A program made the position numbers and the translations under genes. The notes under the pieces were generated by a model. It was not told where the DNA came from and did no database searches. It saw only the letters and a list, made by a program, of their open reading frames with translations. From the NCBI GenBank assembly GCA_934096705.1, contig CAKOMR010000002.1, positions 1 through 64,000 of the forward strand: a stretch of 64,000 nucleotides of DNA, given 5' to 3'. Of the stretch, positions 34,192 through 43,084 are shown one piece after another (the stretch's first letter is position 1; every line of letters starts with the position of its first letter). Origin of the DNA: an uncultured Bacilli bacterium. GTDB taxonomy: Bacteria; Bacillota_I; Bacilli_A; RF39; UBA660.

Positions 34192-36561
34192 ATGATTAGT
34201 TTAAATTGGGTTAAGGATTATATAGACTTAGATGGCATAGACTTAAAACAACTTGCTGTAAAAATTACAAAAGCTGGTATTAATGTTGAAAAAGTAATTT
34301 CAAATCATATAGATAATTTATGCGTTGGTTATGTTGAGGATTGCCAAATGCATCCGGATTCAGACCATTTACATGTTTGTAAAGTAAATGTAGGTTCAAA
34401 AATACTTCAAATAGTTTGTGGTGCTCCAAATGTAAAAAAAGACATAAAAGTTATAGTAGCTTTGGATGGTGCTGTTTTACCAGGCAATTTTGAAATAAGA
34501 AAATCTACTATAAGAGGGGTTGAATCCAATGGTATGCTTTGCGCATTATCCGAATTAGGCTTAGAAGAGAAAACTCCAGAAAATTATGCAAAGGGCATTT
34601 ATATTTTACCTAATGATGCTGTAGTTGGAACTGATCCATTAGATATAATTGGTGGTAATGATACAATATATGATTTAGATGTACATAAACATAGAAATAA
34701 TGATTGTTATTATCATATAGGATTTGCATATGAAATAGCTTCAATTCTTAACAAAAAAGTAACATTACCATCACTTGACTATAAAGAAATATCAGATGAT
34801 ATTAATGATCATTTTGAGTTAAAAGTTGAAACAGATAAATGTCCATATTATTTAGCAAAAATGGTTAAGGATGTTAAAATAGGTCAATCACCAAAGTTTA
34901 TTCAAGAAAGATTAATTAGTGCTGGAATGAGACCAATTAATAATGTTGTTGATATTTCAAATTATGTAATGTTAGAATATGGACAACCACTTCATTTTTT
35001 TGACAAAGACAAATTAAAAAATAATATTTTAGTTAGAAATGCTTATGATGATGAAAAAATTATAACACTTGATGGAAAGGAAAGAATTTTAAAATCTAGT
35101 GATATTGTCATTACAGATGGTAGTAAACCTGTATGTATTGCTGGTGTTATGGGTGGTGAAAACACTGATGTTGATGAAAATACAAAAAATATATTAATTG
35201 AAAGTGCAATATTCGATTCAGTTTCAATCAGAAATACTGCTGCGAGATTAGACCTAAGAAGTGAAGCCTCAATTAGATATGGTAAAGGGCTTAACTATGA
35301 ATACACAATGGATGCAATCAATAGAGCTTGCCATCTTTTGGAGAAATATGCTGATGCAAAAATTTTAACTGGAATAGTTAAACATGACACTCTAGTGAAA
35401 AAAGAAAAAGTAGTAACATTTATTCCAGAGGAAGTTAACAAAATGCTTGGGATAGAAATCAGCAACGAAGATATGGCTAAAGAACTTGATAGATTAATGT
35501 TTAAATATACTTTTAAAGATGGAAAATATGAAGTTATTATTCCAAATCGTAGATTAGATATAGATCCATATGTTAATGATATTGCAGAAGAAATCGGAAG
35601 ACTTTATGGTTATGAAAATCTAATTTCAACTTTACCTGTTGGTGAATATAAAAAGGGCGAGTATATTGGAGATGTTAAATATAAAAAATTAGTTTCCTTT
35701 AGGTTAAGAAGTTTAGGATTAAATGAATCTAAAACATACACATTGGTTTCACCATCAATGGCACAATTATTTAATTATGACAATAAAAAGCAAGTAATAT
35801 TGCCTAATCCTATGAGTGTTGACAAAAGTATTGTTAGAACATCTCTTCTTCCATCACTTTTAAATGTTTATGAATATAATAAAGCAAGAAAAGTTCAAGA
35901 TGTCTTATTATATGAAATTAGTAAAACATATGATGAAAGATACGAAGAAGATATTAAAGTGGCTATTTTAATGAAAGGTAATTATATTTATAATAATTGG
36001 CAACATAATTATATTAAATGTGATTTTTACGTTATAAAAGGTATTTTAGAAAATATATTAGATTATATGGGATTTAAAAATAGATATACTTTTGAAATAA
36101 CTGATGCAAAAGATTTACATCCTGGTATAGGTGCAGATATTATACTTGATAGAGAAAAAATTGGTATCATTGGTAGAATTCATCCAAGTTTAAATAAGGA
36201 TGAAATATATGTTTGTGAATTTTCATTAAATAAATTAATTAAAGAAATAAAACCTATTAAATATAAAGAAGCTAATAAGTATCCGGAGATTGAAAAAGAT
36301 GTCGCTTTCATTGTTAATAAAGATGTTTCTGCTGAAACTATTGAAAAACAAATTAAAAAAACGGGTGGAAGACTATTAAAGAAAATAGATATTTTTGATT
36401 TATACACTGGTGAAAATGTTTCTGAAAATGAAAAAAGTATTGCATTTAAATTATTATTTAGCGATGATAAACGTACGCTAACAGAAAAAGAAGTAATGGA
36501 TATTTTTAATAAAATAATTGATGATGTATCTGAAAAACTAGGTGCAAAATTAAGGGGTTAA
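34192..36561 (+). CDS. pheT: Phenylalanine-tRNA ligase beta subunit
   Basis: 789 aa, all domains present: tRNA-binding EMAP-like domain (about 40-150, CQMHPDSDHLHVCKVNVG), B3/B4 editing domain (RPINNVVDISNYVMLEYGQPLHFFD, GVMGGENT), B5 domain and C-terminal FDX-ACB anticodon-binding domain (about 695-789, KYPEIEKDVAFIV). 17 nt after pheS with a TAGGAGG SD and under the same T-box. Confidence 0.97.
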   Translation: MISLNWVKDYIDLDGIDLKQLAVKITKAGINVEKVISNHIDNLCVGYVEDCQMHPDSDHLHVCKVNVGSKILQIVCGAPNVKKDIKVIVALDGAVLPGNFEIRKSTIRGVESNGMLCALSELGLEEKTPENYAKGIYILPNDAVVGTDPLDIIGGNDTIYDLDVHKHRNNDCYYHIGFAYEIASILNKKVTLPSLDYKEISDDINDHFELKVETDKCPYYLAKMVKDVKIGQSPKFIQERLISAGMRPINNVVDISNYVMLEYGQPLHFFDKDKLKNNILVRNAYDDEKIITLDGKERILKSSDIVITDGSKPVCIAGVMGGENTDVDENTKNILIESAIFDSVSIRNTAARLDLRSEASIRYGKGLNYEYTMDAINRACHLLEKYADAKILTGIVKHDTLVKKEKVVTFIPEEVNKMLGIEISNEDMAKELDRLMFKYTFKDGKYEVIIPNRRLDIDPYVNDIAEEIGRLYGYENLISTLPVGEYKKGEYIGDVKYKKLVSFRLRSLGLNESKTYTLVSPSMAQLFNYDNKKQVILPNPMSVDKSIVRTSLLPSLLNVYEYNKARKVQDVLLYEISKTYDERYEEDIKVAILMKGNYIYNNWQHNYIKCDFYVIKGILENILDYMGFKNRYTFEITDAKDLHPGIGADIILDREKIGIIGRIHPSLNKDEIYVCEFSLNKLIKEIKPIKYKEANKYPEIEKDVAFIVNKDVSAETIEKQIKKTGGRLLKKIDIFDLYTGENVSENEKSIAFKLLFSDDKRTLTEKEVMDIFNKIIDDVSEKLGAKLRG

Positions 36562-36573
36562 GTCCCTTTTTTT
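36552..36573 (+). terminator. Terminator of pheST
   Basis: AAGGGG (36552-36557) / TCCCTT (36563-36568) followed by Ts; the stem spans the pheT stop codon. Confidence 0.75.
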
Positions 36574-36631
36574 ATGATAATAATTGATATTCTTGCAAAA
36601 TATGTTATAATGAAAACATAAGTTATCATAA
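36572..36631 (+). promoter_or_regulatory. tetR promoter flanked by inverted repeat
   Basis: Promoter TTGATA (36584-36589), 16 bp, TATAAT (36606-36611) with TGT. A perfect 9-bp inverted repeat TTATGATAA (36572-36580) / TTATCATAA (36623-36631) brackets it, a possible pair of operator half-sites. Confidence 0.5.
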
Positions 36632-36645
36632 AGTGGGGTGGTAAA

Positions 36646-37194
36646 ATGGCTAAAGCATTGTTGATAACAAAAGAAAATATCGTAAAAGGTGCGGTTAAAT
36701 TAGTTAATACTAATGGGTGGAATTATTTAAATGCACGTAGTCTTGCTAAGCAACTTGGGATAAGTACTAAACCATTATATAGAATCTATAATAATATGGA
36801 TGAAATTAAAAATGACGTATTAACTGAAATAAATAGACAATATGATGAGTTTATTAACAGTAAAATTGATAGCAAGAAAGCACTTTTAACGTTATGTATA
36901 GCTTATGTTGAATTTGCAAACGATTATAAAAATTTATTTACTAGTTTATTTTTATCTGATAACTTAAAATGGAAAAAAATTGAAGACGTTTTTGATGAAA
37001 AATGGAATCAATCAACAATTATTAATTTAGTTAACAAACATGGATTTACTTTTGAAGAAGCAAAAGAACTTTTTTTACATATGTGGCTATACTCAAATGG
37101 ATTAGCAACACTTATTGCTACGAATCAAATTAAACTAGATGAAGAAAAAATAATGATTAGACTAGTAAAAATTTATAAAAACCTTGTTAAATAA
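36646..37194 (+). CDS. TetR-family transcriptional regulator
   Basis: 182 aa. The N-terminal HTH (about 10-55) reads IVKGAVKLVNTNGWNYLNARSLAKQLGISTKPLYRIYNNMDEIKNDV, classic TetR. The C-terminal ligand domain is divergent, so the effector is unknown. The next gene, a thioredoxin-like protein with its own promoter, and the regulator itself are the nearest possible targets. SD GGGGTGG. Confidence 0.88.
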   Translation: MAKALLITKENIVKGAVKLVNTNGWNYLNARSLAKQLGISTKPLYRIYNNMDEIKNDVLTEINRQYDEFINSKIDSKKALLTLCIAYVEFANDYKNLFTSLFLSDNLKWKKIEDVFDEKWNQSTIINLVNKHGFTFEEAKELFLHMWLYSNGLATLIATNQIKLDEEKIMIRLVKIYKNLVK

Positions 37195-37213
37195 TAACAA
37201 ATGATGATATAAT
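37184..37213 (+). promoter_or_regulatory. Promoter of thioredoxin-like gene
   Basis: TTGTTA (37184-37189), 18 bp, TATAAT (37208-37213) with extended TGA; the -35 lies in the 3' end of tetR. Confidence 0.6.
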
Positions 37214-37231
37214 TTTTTCATAGGAGGTAAA

Positions 37232-37783
37232 ATGAAAAAGTTTATAGCTGTAGTTATGTGCCTATTTTCTTTATTAATATTAAATGTAAATGCTGCAGAA
37301 AGTGACACAAAAGATAAAGTAAATGTTTATGTATTTACTAAAAATGGTTGTGGTTTTTGTCAAAAAGCTTTACAATTTTTAGAATCATCAAAAGAAAAAT
37401 ATGGAAAATATTACAATATTGTTGAAATTGAAGTTTTTGATGCTAAATGGAATGCAGATGAAGAAAAAGAAGCAATTCTAAACTATGTTGCAAAAGCTCG
37501 TGGTGATGAATTTGATGGTACACCTTATATCGTAATTGGTAATAATTATTCATTCAAGGGTTATAATGAATCATTTGATGAAAAAATAATTAATGCTATT
37601 AAAGATTCATATAATGATGATGATTATAAAGATTTAGTTGAAGAAGCTAAGAAACAAATTGAAATGATTGAACCAAAAGATAAGGAAAAATCAAATGATG
37701 GCATAATAACTGTTGGATTGTTAGCACTTGTCGTTGGCGGAATTGTAGCATTTATTTGTTTATCAAGAAAGAAAAATAAATAA
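37232..37783 (+). CDS. Exported membrane-anchored thioredoxin/glutaredoxin-like protein
   Basis: 183 aa. A signal peptide (1-22) is followed by a thioredoxin-like fold with active site CGFC (Cys40, Cys43) and the cis-Pro segment GTPYIVIG. A charged linker, a membrane helix (about 157-177) and a basic tail follow. Topology puts the redox site outside the membrane, so it may form, isomerise or reduce disulfides in Cys-containing surface proteins such as the CxxNC repeat protein at 28348 (inference). Confidence 0.8.
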   Translation: MKKFIAVVMCLFSLLILNVNAAESDTKDKVNVYVFTKNGCGFCQKALQFLESSKEKYGKYYNIVEIEVFDAKWNADEEKEAILNYVAKARGDEFDGTPYIVIGNNYSFKGYNESFDEKIINAIKDSYNDDDYKDLVEEAKKQIEMIEPKDKEKSNDGIITVGLLALVVGGIVAFICLSRKKNK

Positions 37784-37811
37784 TATCACTTAATAAAGTG
37801 GTATTTTTTTT
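37784..37811 (+). terminator. Terminator after thioredoxin-like gene
   Basis: TATCACTT (37784-37791) / AAGTGGTA (37796-37803) with one G-U pair, 4-nt loop, seven Ts. Confidence 0.8.
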
Positions 37812-37833
37812 ACAAGATAATTTTATTGTTTCA

Positions 37834-37860
37834 AATAAAAAAACTAGCATAAGCTAGTTT
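37834..37860 (-). terminator. Terminator of the Ig-like protein gene
   Basis: AAACTAGC (37841-37848) / GCTAGTTT (37853-37860); minus-strand reading continues into a T run. Confidence 0.8.
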
Positions 37861-38950
37861 AATTTATATTATATGGATTTTGAATATATTCTCTTGAACC
37901 ATCAGACTTCAAATAATATTCAGCAATAAGTTGGTCATTATTATCAATATCAACTTTTTCATTTGCGTTAGTAGCATATAACTTAACATATATTGAATAT
38001 CCGACAAGTCCTTCGGTAGTAGAATTTAAAACTGCCTTTATATCTTGGTAAATATATGTTTGTGCTCCATCAGGAAATTTTGTTTCAAAGATTTTTTTAA
38101 AGTCACTTTTTAAATTGTCTAAATCTTTATTTAACATGTCTACTGCTGGTTGTTGAGTTGTCTCATCATCCCATAATTCTCTATAATTTAATGCGCAATT
38201 GTTTTGCTCGTCTCCTACAATAACTGCAATTGGATGTGTGTAAATTTTTGTGTCTACTGTTAAGTCACCATATTTACATTCATCTGTAGGAGTAGGAGTT
38301 GGTGTATCATCATTTCCACCATTACTTGGTTTATTACCACTTTTATCCTTTATTGTTAACAATACACTTTTTGGATCTGTAGAATTTCCATTAATATCTT
38401 TTGCAATAATTTTAATTAAGTAATTTCCAGGATTAGTATAAGAAGAATAATCTATAATTTTACCGTCCTGATCTTTAGAAAGCTTATAATATTCAACAGA
38501 ACATGATTCATTTGAATTATCTTTGCAACTTGTTACAAAATCTTCAACATAATATTTGCTACCATATTCAATTTCTAAATCCTTAACTTCTAAAGTAGGG
38601 GGTTCATTATCTACAACTTTAACTTTACAGGTATAATCTTTTTTATTGATGGTAATAGTTACATTATATTCACCGACAACAGACATATCAAAGTCAGCAG
38701 GAAATTTTACTGAAACTTTACTTTCATCATAATTATCAAATACTGAAAAGAAATCTAGTTTATCTGGTTTCTCATCATTAATATTTAATTCCAAATCACT
38801 ATACATTTTAACATTTGCAGTAGGTTTATTCTTATTCTTATTGATAGAAATCAATATTACAATGATTAATATTGCACAAACACCGATGATTCCCACTTTT
38901 ATCATAGTCGATTTACTGCTTTTTACACTATTATTAAAAAATTTTCCCAT
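37859..38950 (-). CDS. Membrane-anchored protein with Ig-like (DUF5011-type) domain
   Basis: About 363 aa. A short cytoplasmic N-terminus and a membrane helix (about 18-40) are followed by one or two bacterial Ig-like beta domains (VGEYNVTITINKKDYTCKVKVVDNEPPTLEV; YTNPGNYLIKIIAKDINGN). A Pro/Thr/Asp linker (PTPTPTDE) and an unrecognised C-terminal alpha/beta domain come last. Start at 38950 is chosen because AAGGTAG is 6 nt upstream of that ATG rather than of 38956. Function unknown. Confidence 0.7.
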   Translation of the reverse strand: MGKFFNNSVKSSKSTMIKVGIIGVCAILIIVILISINKNKNKPTANVKMYSDLELNINDEKPDKLDFFSVFDNYDESKVSVKFPADFDMSVVGEYNVTITINKKDYTCKVKVVDNEPPTLEVKDLEIEYGSKYYVEDFVTSCKDNSNESCSVEYYKLSKDQDGKIIDYSSYTNPGNYLIKIIAKDINGNSTDPKSVLLTIKDKSGNKPSNGGNDDTPTPTPTDECKYGDLTVDTKIYTHPIAVIVGDEQNNCALNYRELWDDETTQQPAVDMLNKDLDNLKSDFKKIFETKFPDGAQTYIYQDIKAVLNSTTEGLVGYSIYVKLYATNANEKVDIDNNDQLIAEYYLKSDGSREYIQNPYNIN

Positions 38951-38971
38951 AATCATCTACCTTCTTAATAT

Positions 38972-39000
38972 ATAATAACATAAAATATAATTTTTACCAA
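38972..39000 (-). promoter_or_regulatory. Promoter of the Ig-like protein gene
   Basis: Minus strand TTGGTA (39000-38995), 17 bp, TATTAT (38977-38972) with extended TGT. Confidence 0.65.
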
Positions 39001-39002
39001 TA

Positions 39003-40478
39003 TCATTTATCTGATTTTTTTAAAAAATTTATATAATTTTTTATAACTTGGGTATCCCCGATATAAGTAACTTTTTTCCCATTTATTCTTTGATAGTTTT
39101 CAGTTCCCTTACCAAGAACTAAAACTACTCCAGAACGAAAAATGTTTATTCCTTTTGTTATAGCTTTTTCTCGATTGATTAAAATTTCATGTGGTGTGTT
39201 AGATATATTACTGGCTATTTCGTAACAAATATTTTTAGAATTTTCAAAATTTGGGTCATCACTTGTAAGAATAATGTAGTTACTATATTTGTCAGCTAAA
39301 ACAGCTAATTCTTTTCTTCTATTAAAAGCTTTATTTCCTGGACAACCAAATACAGAAACTATTTTTTTATTAGGGTAGTATTTTCTAATAGTTTTGAAAA
39401 CGTTCTTAAAACTTATATAGTTGTGAGCGTAATCAACAATTATATTTTTCTTACCTATGTTATATATGTTCATTCTTCCTTCTACAGTTGTTTTATAAAT
39501 GCCATTTTTTATTGATTCGGTATTAATTTTTAATAATTTAGCTAGTGAGTATGCCGCTAAAATGTTTTCTATATTAAAGTCACCAATTAATTTTGTTTTG
39601 ATTTTATTTTGTTTATTACGATATTGAATTATTAAATAGGTCTCATTATTAATGATCATTTTTTCTATTAACAAAACATCTGCTAAGTCATTTTTGTTTT
39701 TAGAAAATGTTAAGATATTATTTGCACATTTTTTCACATTGAAAAAATTATTAGTATTTTTATTACATATAACTTTTTTACATTTTTTTATAAAATCTAA
39801 TTTGCATTCGAGATAATCTGCATAATTTGGATGTTCTTTTGGACTAATATGATCGTTAGAAATATTTAAAAATATTCCATAATCAAAAGTAATACCATAT
39901 ATTCTATCTTTTTTTTCACTTTGAGAAGACACTTCCATAACAATATATTTAATGTGATTTTCTTTAGCTTCATAAAAATATTTATGTAAATCTATTGATT
40001 CCGGCGTAGTTAAACTCGATGAAACATTTTTTTTACCTGTGCTAATCTCTATTGAAGAAATAATTCCACATTTTTCTTTTGTATAACTTTCAATAATATT
40101 TTTAATTAAATATAAAGTAGTTGTTTTACCTTTTGTTCCAGTAATACCTATTAAAGTTAAATCTTTATAAGCATATTCATAATAAAATGCAGAAATTGTT
40201 GCCATAGCTTTTTGTATATCCTTAACAATAATATATTGACTATTAACATTATGTTTTTTTTCTGATATATAGATATTGCTACCTTTCTTTATTGCTTCAT
40301 TAAGATATTTTATGGTAAATTCTTCGCCCTTACAAAAAAACAAAGTATTATTTTTTATATCTTTGGAATTAAATGATAAATAATTAATTTCGTAATTATT
40401 AGTTAGTTTTGAATATACTATTAAATTGTTTTTTTCTAAAATTTCTTTAATTTCATAAATATATTTTTTCTTTTTCAT
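39003..40478 (-). CDS. murE: UDP-MurNAc-tripeptide ligase MurE, probable L-Lys type
   Basis: 491 aa Mur ligase adding the third stem-peptide residue. ATP loop GITGTKGKTTT (about 110-120), SLTTPESIDL, EVSSQS and the hinge IVDYAHNYISF are present. The residue-3 selectivity motif reads DDPNFE, the form reported for L-lysine-adding MurE, instead of the DNPR of meso-DAP enzymes. A Lys residue fits the two FemAB bridge enzymes in this window. No SD; TATAAT ends 8 nt before the ATG. Confidence 0.9.
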   Translation of the reverse strand: MKKKKYIYEIKEILEKNNLIVYSKLTNNYEINYLSFNSKDIKNNTLFFCKGEEFTIKYLNEAIKKGSNIYISEKKHNVNSQYIIVKDIQKAMATISAFYYEYAYKDLTLIGITGTKGKTTTLYLIKNIIESYTKEKCGIISSIEISTGKKNVSSSLTTPESIDLHKYFYEAKENHIKYIVMEVSSQSEKKDRIYGITFDYGIFLNISNDHISPKEHPNYADYLECKLDFIKKCKKVICNKNTNNFFNVKKCANNILTFSKNKNDLADVLLIEKMIINNETYLIIQYRNKQNKIKTKLIGDFNIENILAAYSLAKLLKINTESIKNGIYKTTVEGRMNIYNIGKKNIIVDYAHNYISFKNVFKTIRKYYPNKKIVSVFGCPGNKAFNRRKELAVLADKYSNYIILTSDDPNFENSKNICYEIASNISNTPHEILINREKAITKGINIFRSGVVLVLGKGTENYQRINGKKVTYIGDTQVIKNYINFLKKSDK

Positions 40479-40486
40479 ACATAGTA

Positions 40487-40514
40487 ATTATAATATATTT
40501 TTGACAATAAACAA
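40487..40514 (-). promoter_or_regulatory. Promoter of murE with (near-)leaderless geometry
   Basis: Minus strand TTGTTT (40514-40509), 16 bp, TATAAT (40492-40487), 8 nt, ATG at 40478. Confidence 0.6.
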
Positions 40515-40528
40515 AATAAAATGTTTTG

Positions 40529-40558
40529 CTTGTAAAATTAAAGAAAATATGTTAATAT
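40529..40558 (+). promoter_or_regulatory. Promoter of rplKA
   Basis: TTGTAA (40529-40534), 18 bp, TAATAT (40553-40558) with extended TGT. It points away from the murE promoter. Confidence 0.5.
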
Positions 40559-40580
40559 CATACATAGCAATTTATTGCTT

Positions 40581-40613
40581 AAGTGGAAGGGAAAGCGGAT
40601 GCCCATACCACTT
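40581..40613 (+). promoter_or_regulatory. rplK leader hairpin, L1-binding-site-like
   Basis: AAGTGG (40581-40586) / CCACTT (40608-40613) and inner GGG (40589-40591) / CCC (40602-40604) enclose AAAGCGGATG. The asymmetric internal loop and GGATG resemble L1-binding sites of rplK-rplA mRNAs; this would be autoregulation by L1. Family call by eye. Confidence 0.5.
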
Positions 40614-40646
40614 ACATGAAATAATATTTTATAGGAGGTGTTTTTC

Positions 40647-41243
40647 GTGGCAAAAGAGGTCGTAAAGAAAATAAAATTACAACTTGAAGCAGGAAAAGCT
40701 ACACCAGCTCCACCAGTTGGAACTGTATTGGGACCTGCAGGAGTTAATTTACAAGATTTTTGTTCAAAATTTAATGATGCAACTCGTGATAAAATGGGTG
40801 ACGTTGTTCCTTGCGAAATATCAATTTATGATGATCGTTCATTTGATTTCGTTCTTAAAACTCCACCAGCTGCATTCTTATTAAAGAAAGCTGCAAAATT
40901 ACAAAAAGCTAGTAGTAAAGGAGCAAATGAAATTGTTGCTACAATTACTAAAGAGGATTTAAGAAAAATTGCTGAAACTAAATTACCTGATCTTAATGCA
41001 TATGATATTGAAAGTGCAATGAAGATTATTGAAGGTACTGCAAGAAATATGGGTATTGCAGTAAAGGGCGTTAATGATGCAGAACTTGCTGAACAAGCTG
41101 CTGAAGCAAAAGTTGAAGAAGCTGAAAGAGCTAAAAGAGATGCAGAACTTGCGGAAATGGAAGCTGAAGCTAATAGCGAAACTGATGCTTCTAATGTAGA
41201 AGTAATTGGCGAAAAAGATAACGCTGAAACTGAAGAAAATTAA
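40647..41243 (+). CDS. rplK: 50S ribosomal protein L11 with C-terminal acidic extension
   Basis: Residues 1-141 are a complete L11: the proline-rich N-terminal domain (KATPAPPVGTVLGPAGVNLQDFC) and RNA-binding C-domain ending GTARNMGIAVKG. L11 forms the stalk base of the GTPase centre. Residues 142-198 are an unusual extra tail, first a charged Ala/Glu helix (ELAEQAAEAKVEEAERAKRD) then a Glu/Asn-rich end. GTG start at 40647 follows AGGAGGTG; GTG at 40638 overlaps that SD. Confidence 0.95.
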   Translation: MAKEVVKKIKLQLEAGKATPAPPVGTVLGPAGVNLQDFCSKFNDATRDKMGDVVPCEISIYDDRSFDFVLKTPPAAFLLKKAAKLQKASSKGANEIVATITKEDLRKIAETKLPDLNAYDIESAMKIIEGTARNMGIAVKGVNDAELAEQAAEAKVEEAERAKRDAELAEMEAEANSETDASNVEVIGEKDNAETEEN

Positions 41244-41294
41244 TAAATTATTAAAAATTGTCATCCGCTAATAAACCACAGTTAGGAGGAAAAA

Positions 41295-41993
41295 ATGAGA
41301 AAGTTTGGAAAAAAATATGTGGAAGCATCAAAAAATGTTGATAAAACTTTAGCTTACTCAGTTACTGATGCTGTAAAACTAGCAAAAGAAACTTGCGTTA
41401 CTAAGTTTGATAGTACAATTGATGTAGCTATAAAACTAAATGTAGATCCTAAAAAAGCTGATCAAATGCTACGTGGATCACTTGTTTTACCAAATGGTAG
41501 TGGAAAATCTAAAAAGATTTTAGTTCTTGCCAAAGGTGATCAAGCAAAAATAGCTAAAGAATTAGGTGCAGATTATGTTGGTGATAAAGACTTAATTGAT
41601 AAAATTAAATCTGAAAATTGGTTTGATTTTGATATTATTGTTGCTACACCAGAAATGATGCCAGAAGTTGGAAAAATTGGTAATATTTTAGGACCAAGAG
41701 GCTTAATGCCAAATCCTAAGACTGGTACAGTTACTCCAAAAGTTGATACTGTAATTAACGATATTAAAAAAGGTATGGTTGAATACAGAACTGACAGTTA
41801 TGGTAATATTCACACTGTAATTGGTAAAGCATCATTTACAGAAAAAGCACTTGAAGAAAACTTAAGATATGTTGTATCTACAATTTCTAAAAGTAAACCA
41901 ACTTCAGTAAAAGGTACATTTGTTCAAGGTATTAGTATATCTTCTACAATGGGTCCTGGCATTAAAGTTGACAAAAATTCTTTTGACAATTAA
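41295..41993 (+). CDS. rplA: 50S ribosomal protein L1
   Basis: 232 aa, mobile L1-stalk protein and translational repressor of its own operon. Start RKFGKKYVEASKNVDK, then FDSTIDVAIKLNVDPKKADQMLRGSLVLPNG and GILGPRGLMPNPKTGTVT-type motif (ILGPRGLMPNPKTGTV) are diagnostic. TAGGAGG SD, 51 nt after rplK. Confidence 0.97.
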   Translation: MRKFGKKYVEASKNVDKTLAYSVTDAVKLAKETCVTKFDSTIDVAIKLNVDPKKADQMLRGSLVLPNGSGKSKKILVLAKGDQAKIAKELGADYVGDKDLIDKIKSENWFDFDIIVATPEMMPEVGKIGNILGPRGLMPNPKTGTVTPKVDTVINDIKKGMVEYRTDSYGNIHTVIGKASFTEKALEENLRYVVSTISKSKPTSVKGTFVQGISISSTMGPGIKVDKNSFDN

Positions 41994-42016
41994 TCAAAAG
42001 TATACTATAATAGCAA

Positions 42017-42120
42017 ATAGAAAAAACGAGAGCCAAAGACAGTAGGCGCCATTAAGGCTTAATTTCCTACCGAGGGGAAAGTTAACTTTTATTATAAAGC
42101 TTCCCCATGGGAAGTTTTTT
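42017..42120 (+). promoter_or_regulatory. L10 leader with terminator
   Basis: Conserved L10(L12)4-binding motif: AGAGCCAAAGACAGTAGGCGCC (split here as 42030-42051), GGCTTAATTTCCTACCGAGG, then a hairpin CTTCCC (42100-42105) / GGGAAG (42109-42114) with six Ts. Position directly before rplJ. Mediates autoregulation by L10 in Bacillota. Confidence 0.92.
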
Positions 42121-42144
42121 CTAAAAAATAAATAAGGAGGAAAT

Positions 42145-42645
42145 ATGGCAAGCGAAAAAATTCTAAATGAAAAAAAGCAAATTGTAAGTGAAATAGTTGA
42201 TAAGATTAAAAATAGTGAATCAGTTATTTTATTTCAATATCAAGGACTTACTGTAAGTGAACTTACTGAACTTAGAAACAAATTAAAAGAAGTTAATAGT
42301 GAAGTAAGAGTATATAAAAATACTATGTTAAAACTTGCATGTGATAGCCTTAATATTAATATTGATGAATTCCTTGAAGGACCTAATGCTATTTTATTTG
42401 GAACTGATTTATTAGAACCAATTAAAGTTATTTCAACTTATGCAAAAGACCATAAAAAACTTGACATTCGTGTTGGTATAATCAGTGGCAGTGTTGCAGA
42501 TAAGAATGTAATTAAAGAATATGCATCTATCCCATCAAGAGAAGGCTTATTAACAATGCTTGCAAGTGGAATGATTGCTTATGTTAGAGATTTAAGTATT
42601 GCACTTAATCTTTATGCCGAAAAATTGGAAGGAGAGGAGAAATAA
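42145..42645 (+). CDS. rplJ: 50S ribosomal protein L10
   Basis: 166 aa base of the L7/L12 stalk. Start KKQIVSEIVDKIKNSESVILFQYQGLTVSELTELR and core RVYKNTMLKLA are standard; the C-terminal helix carries L7/L12 dimers. AAGGAGG SD after the L10 leader. Its stop overlaps the rplL ATG by one base. Confidence 0.97.
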   Translation: MASEKILNEKKQIVSEIVDKIKNSESVILFQYQGLTVSELTELRNKLKEVNSEVRVYKNTMLKLACDSLNINIDEFLEGPNAILFGTDLLEPIKVISTYAKDHKKLDIRVGIISGSVADKNVIKEYASIPSREGLLTMLASGMIAYVRDLSIALNLYAEKLEGEEK

Positions 42646-43010
42646 TGGCAAAATTAACAAGAGATGAATTTATTAGTTCATTAAAAGAAATGACTATTCT
42701 TGAAATTAAAGAATTAGTTGACGCAATGAAAGAAGAATTTGGTGTTGATCCTTCTGCTGTAGCAGTTGCAGCTGCTCCTGCTGAAGCAAAAGAAGAAGGA
42801 CCTAGTACTAAAACTGTTGTACTAAAAAATGCTGGTGGAAATAAAATTGCAGTTATTAAGATCATTAAAGAACTTACTGGTTTAGGATTAGTTGAAGCTA
42901 AAGGTTTAGCTGACAAAGGTGGAAATATTAAAGAAAATATTCCAGCTGCTGATGCTGAAGCAATTAAAGCTCAATTAACTGAAGCTGGCGCAGAAGTAGA
43001 ACTTGCGTAA
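42645..43010 (+). CDS. rplL: 50S ribosomal protein L7/L12
   Basis: 121 aa acidic stalk protein that recruits translational GTPases. N-domain (SLKEMTILEIKELVDAMKEEFGV), Ala-rich hinge, and C-domain KTVVLKNAGGNKIAVIKIIKELTGLGLVEAK with conserved lysines. Followed by a terminator; rpoB does not follow. Confidence 0.97.
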   Translation: MAKLTRDEFISSLKEMTILEIKELVDAMKEEFGVDPSAVAVAAAPAEAKEEGPSTKTVVLKNAGGNKIAVIKIIKELTGLGLVEAKGLADKGGNIKENIPAADAEAIKAQLTEAGAEVELA

Positions 43011-43036
43011 ATAAAAAGGCCGAAAGGCTTTTTTTA
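43011..43036 (+). terminator. Terminator after rplL
   Basis: AAAAAGGCC-GAAA-GGCTTTTTTT with one bulged G; ends the L10 operon. Confidence 0.8.
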
Positions 43037-43065
43037 TTGAAAAAAAATATTAAATACATTATACT
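43037..43065 (+). promoter_or_regulatory. Promoter of the small membrane-protein pair
   Basis: TTGAAA (43037-43042), 17 bp, TATACT (43060-43065), directly after the rplL terminator. Confidence 0.75.
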
Positions 43066-43084
43066 TAAAATGGTGATGATAGTT

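Noticed and set aside
43037..43084. Upstream TTG start extending the small membrane protein
   Set aside because: The TTG is the -35 box of a good promoter (TTGAAA-17-TATACT), so it would not be transcribed from that promoter.
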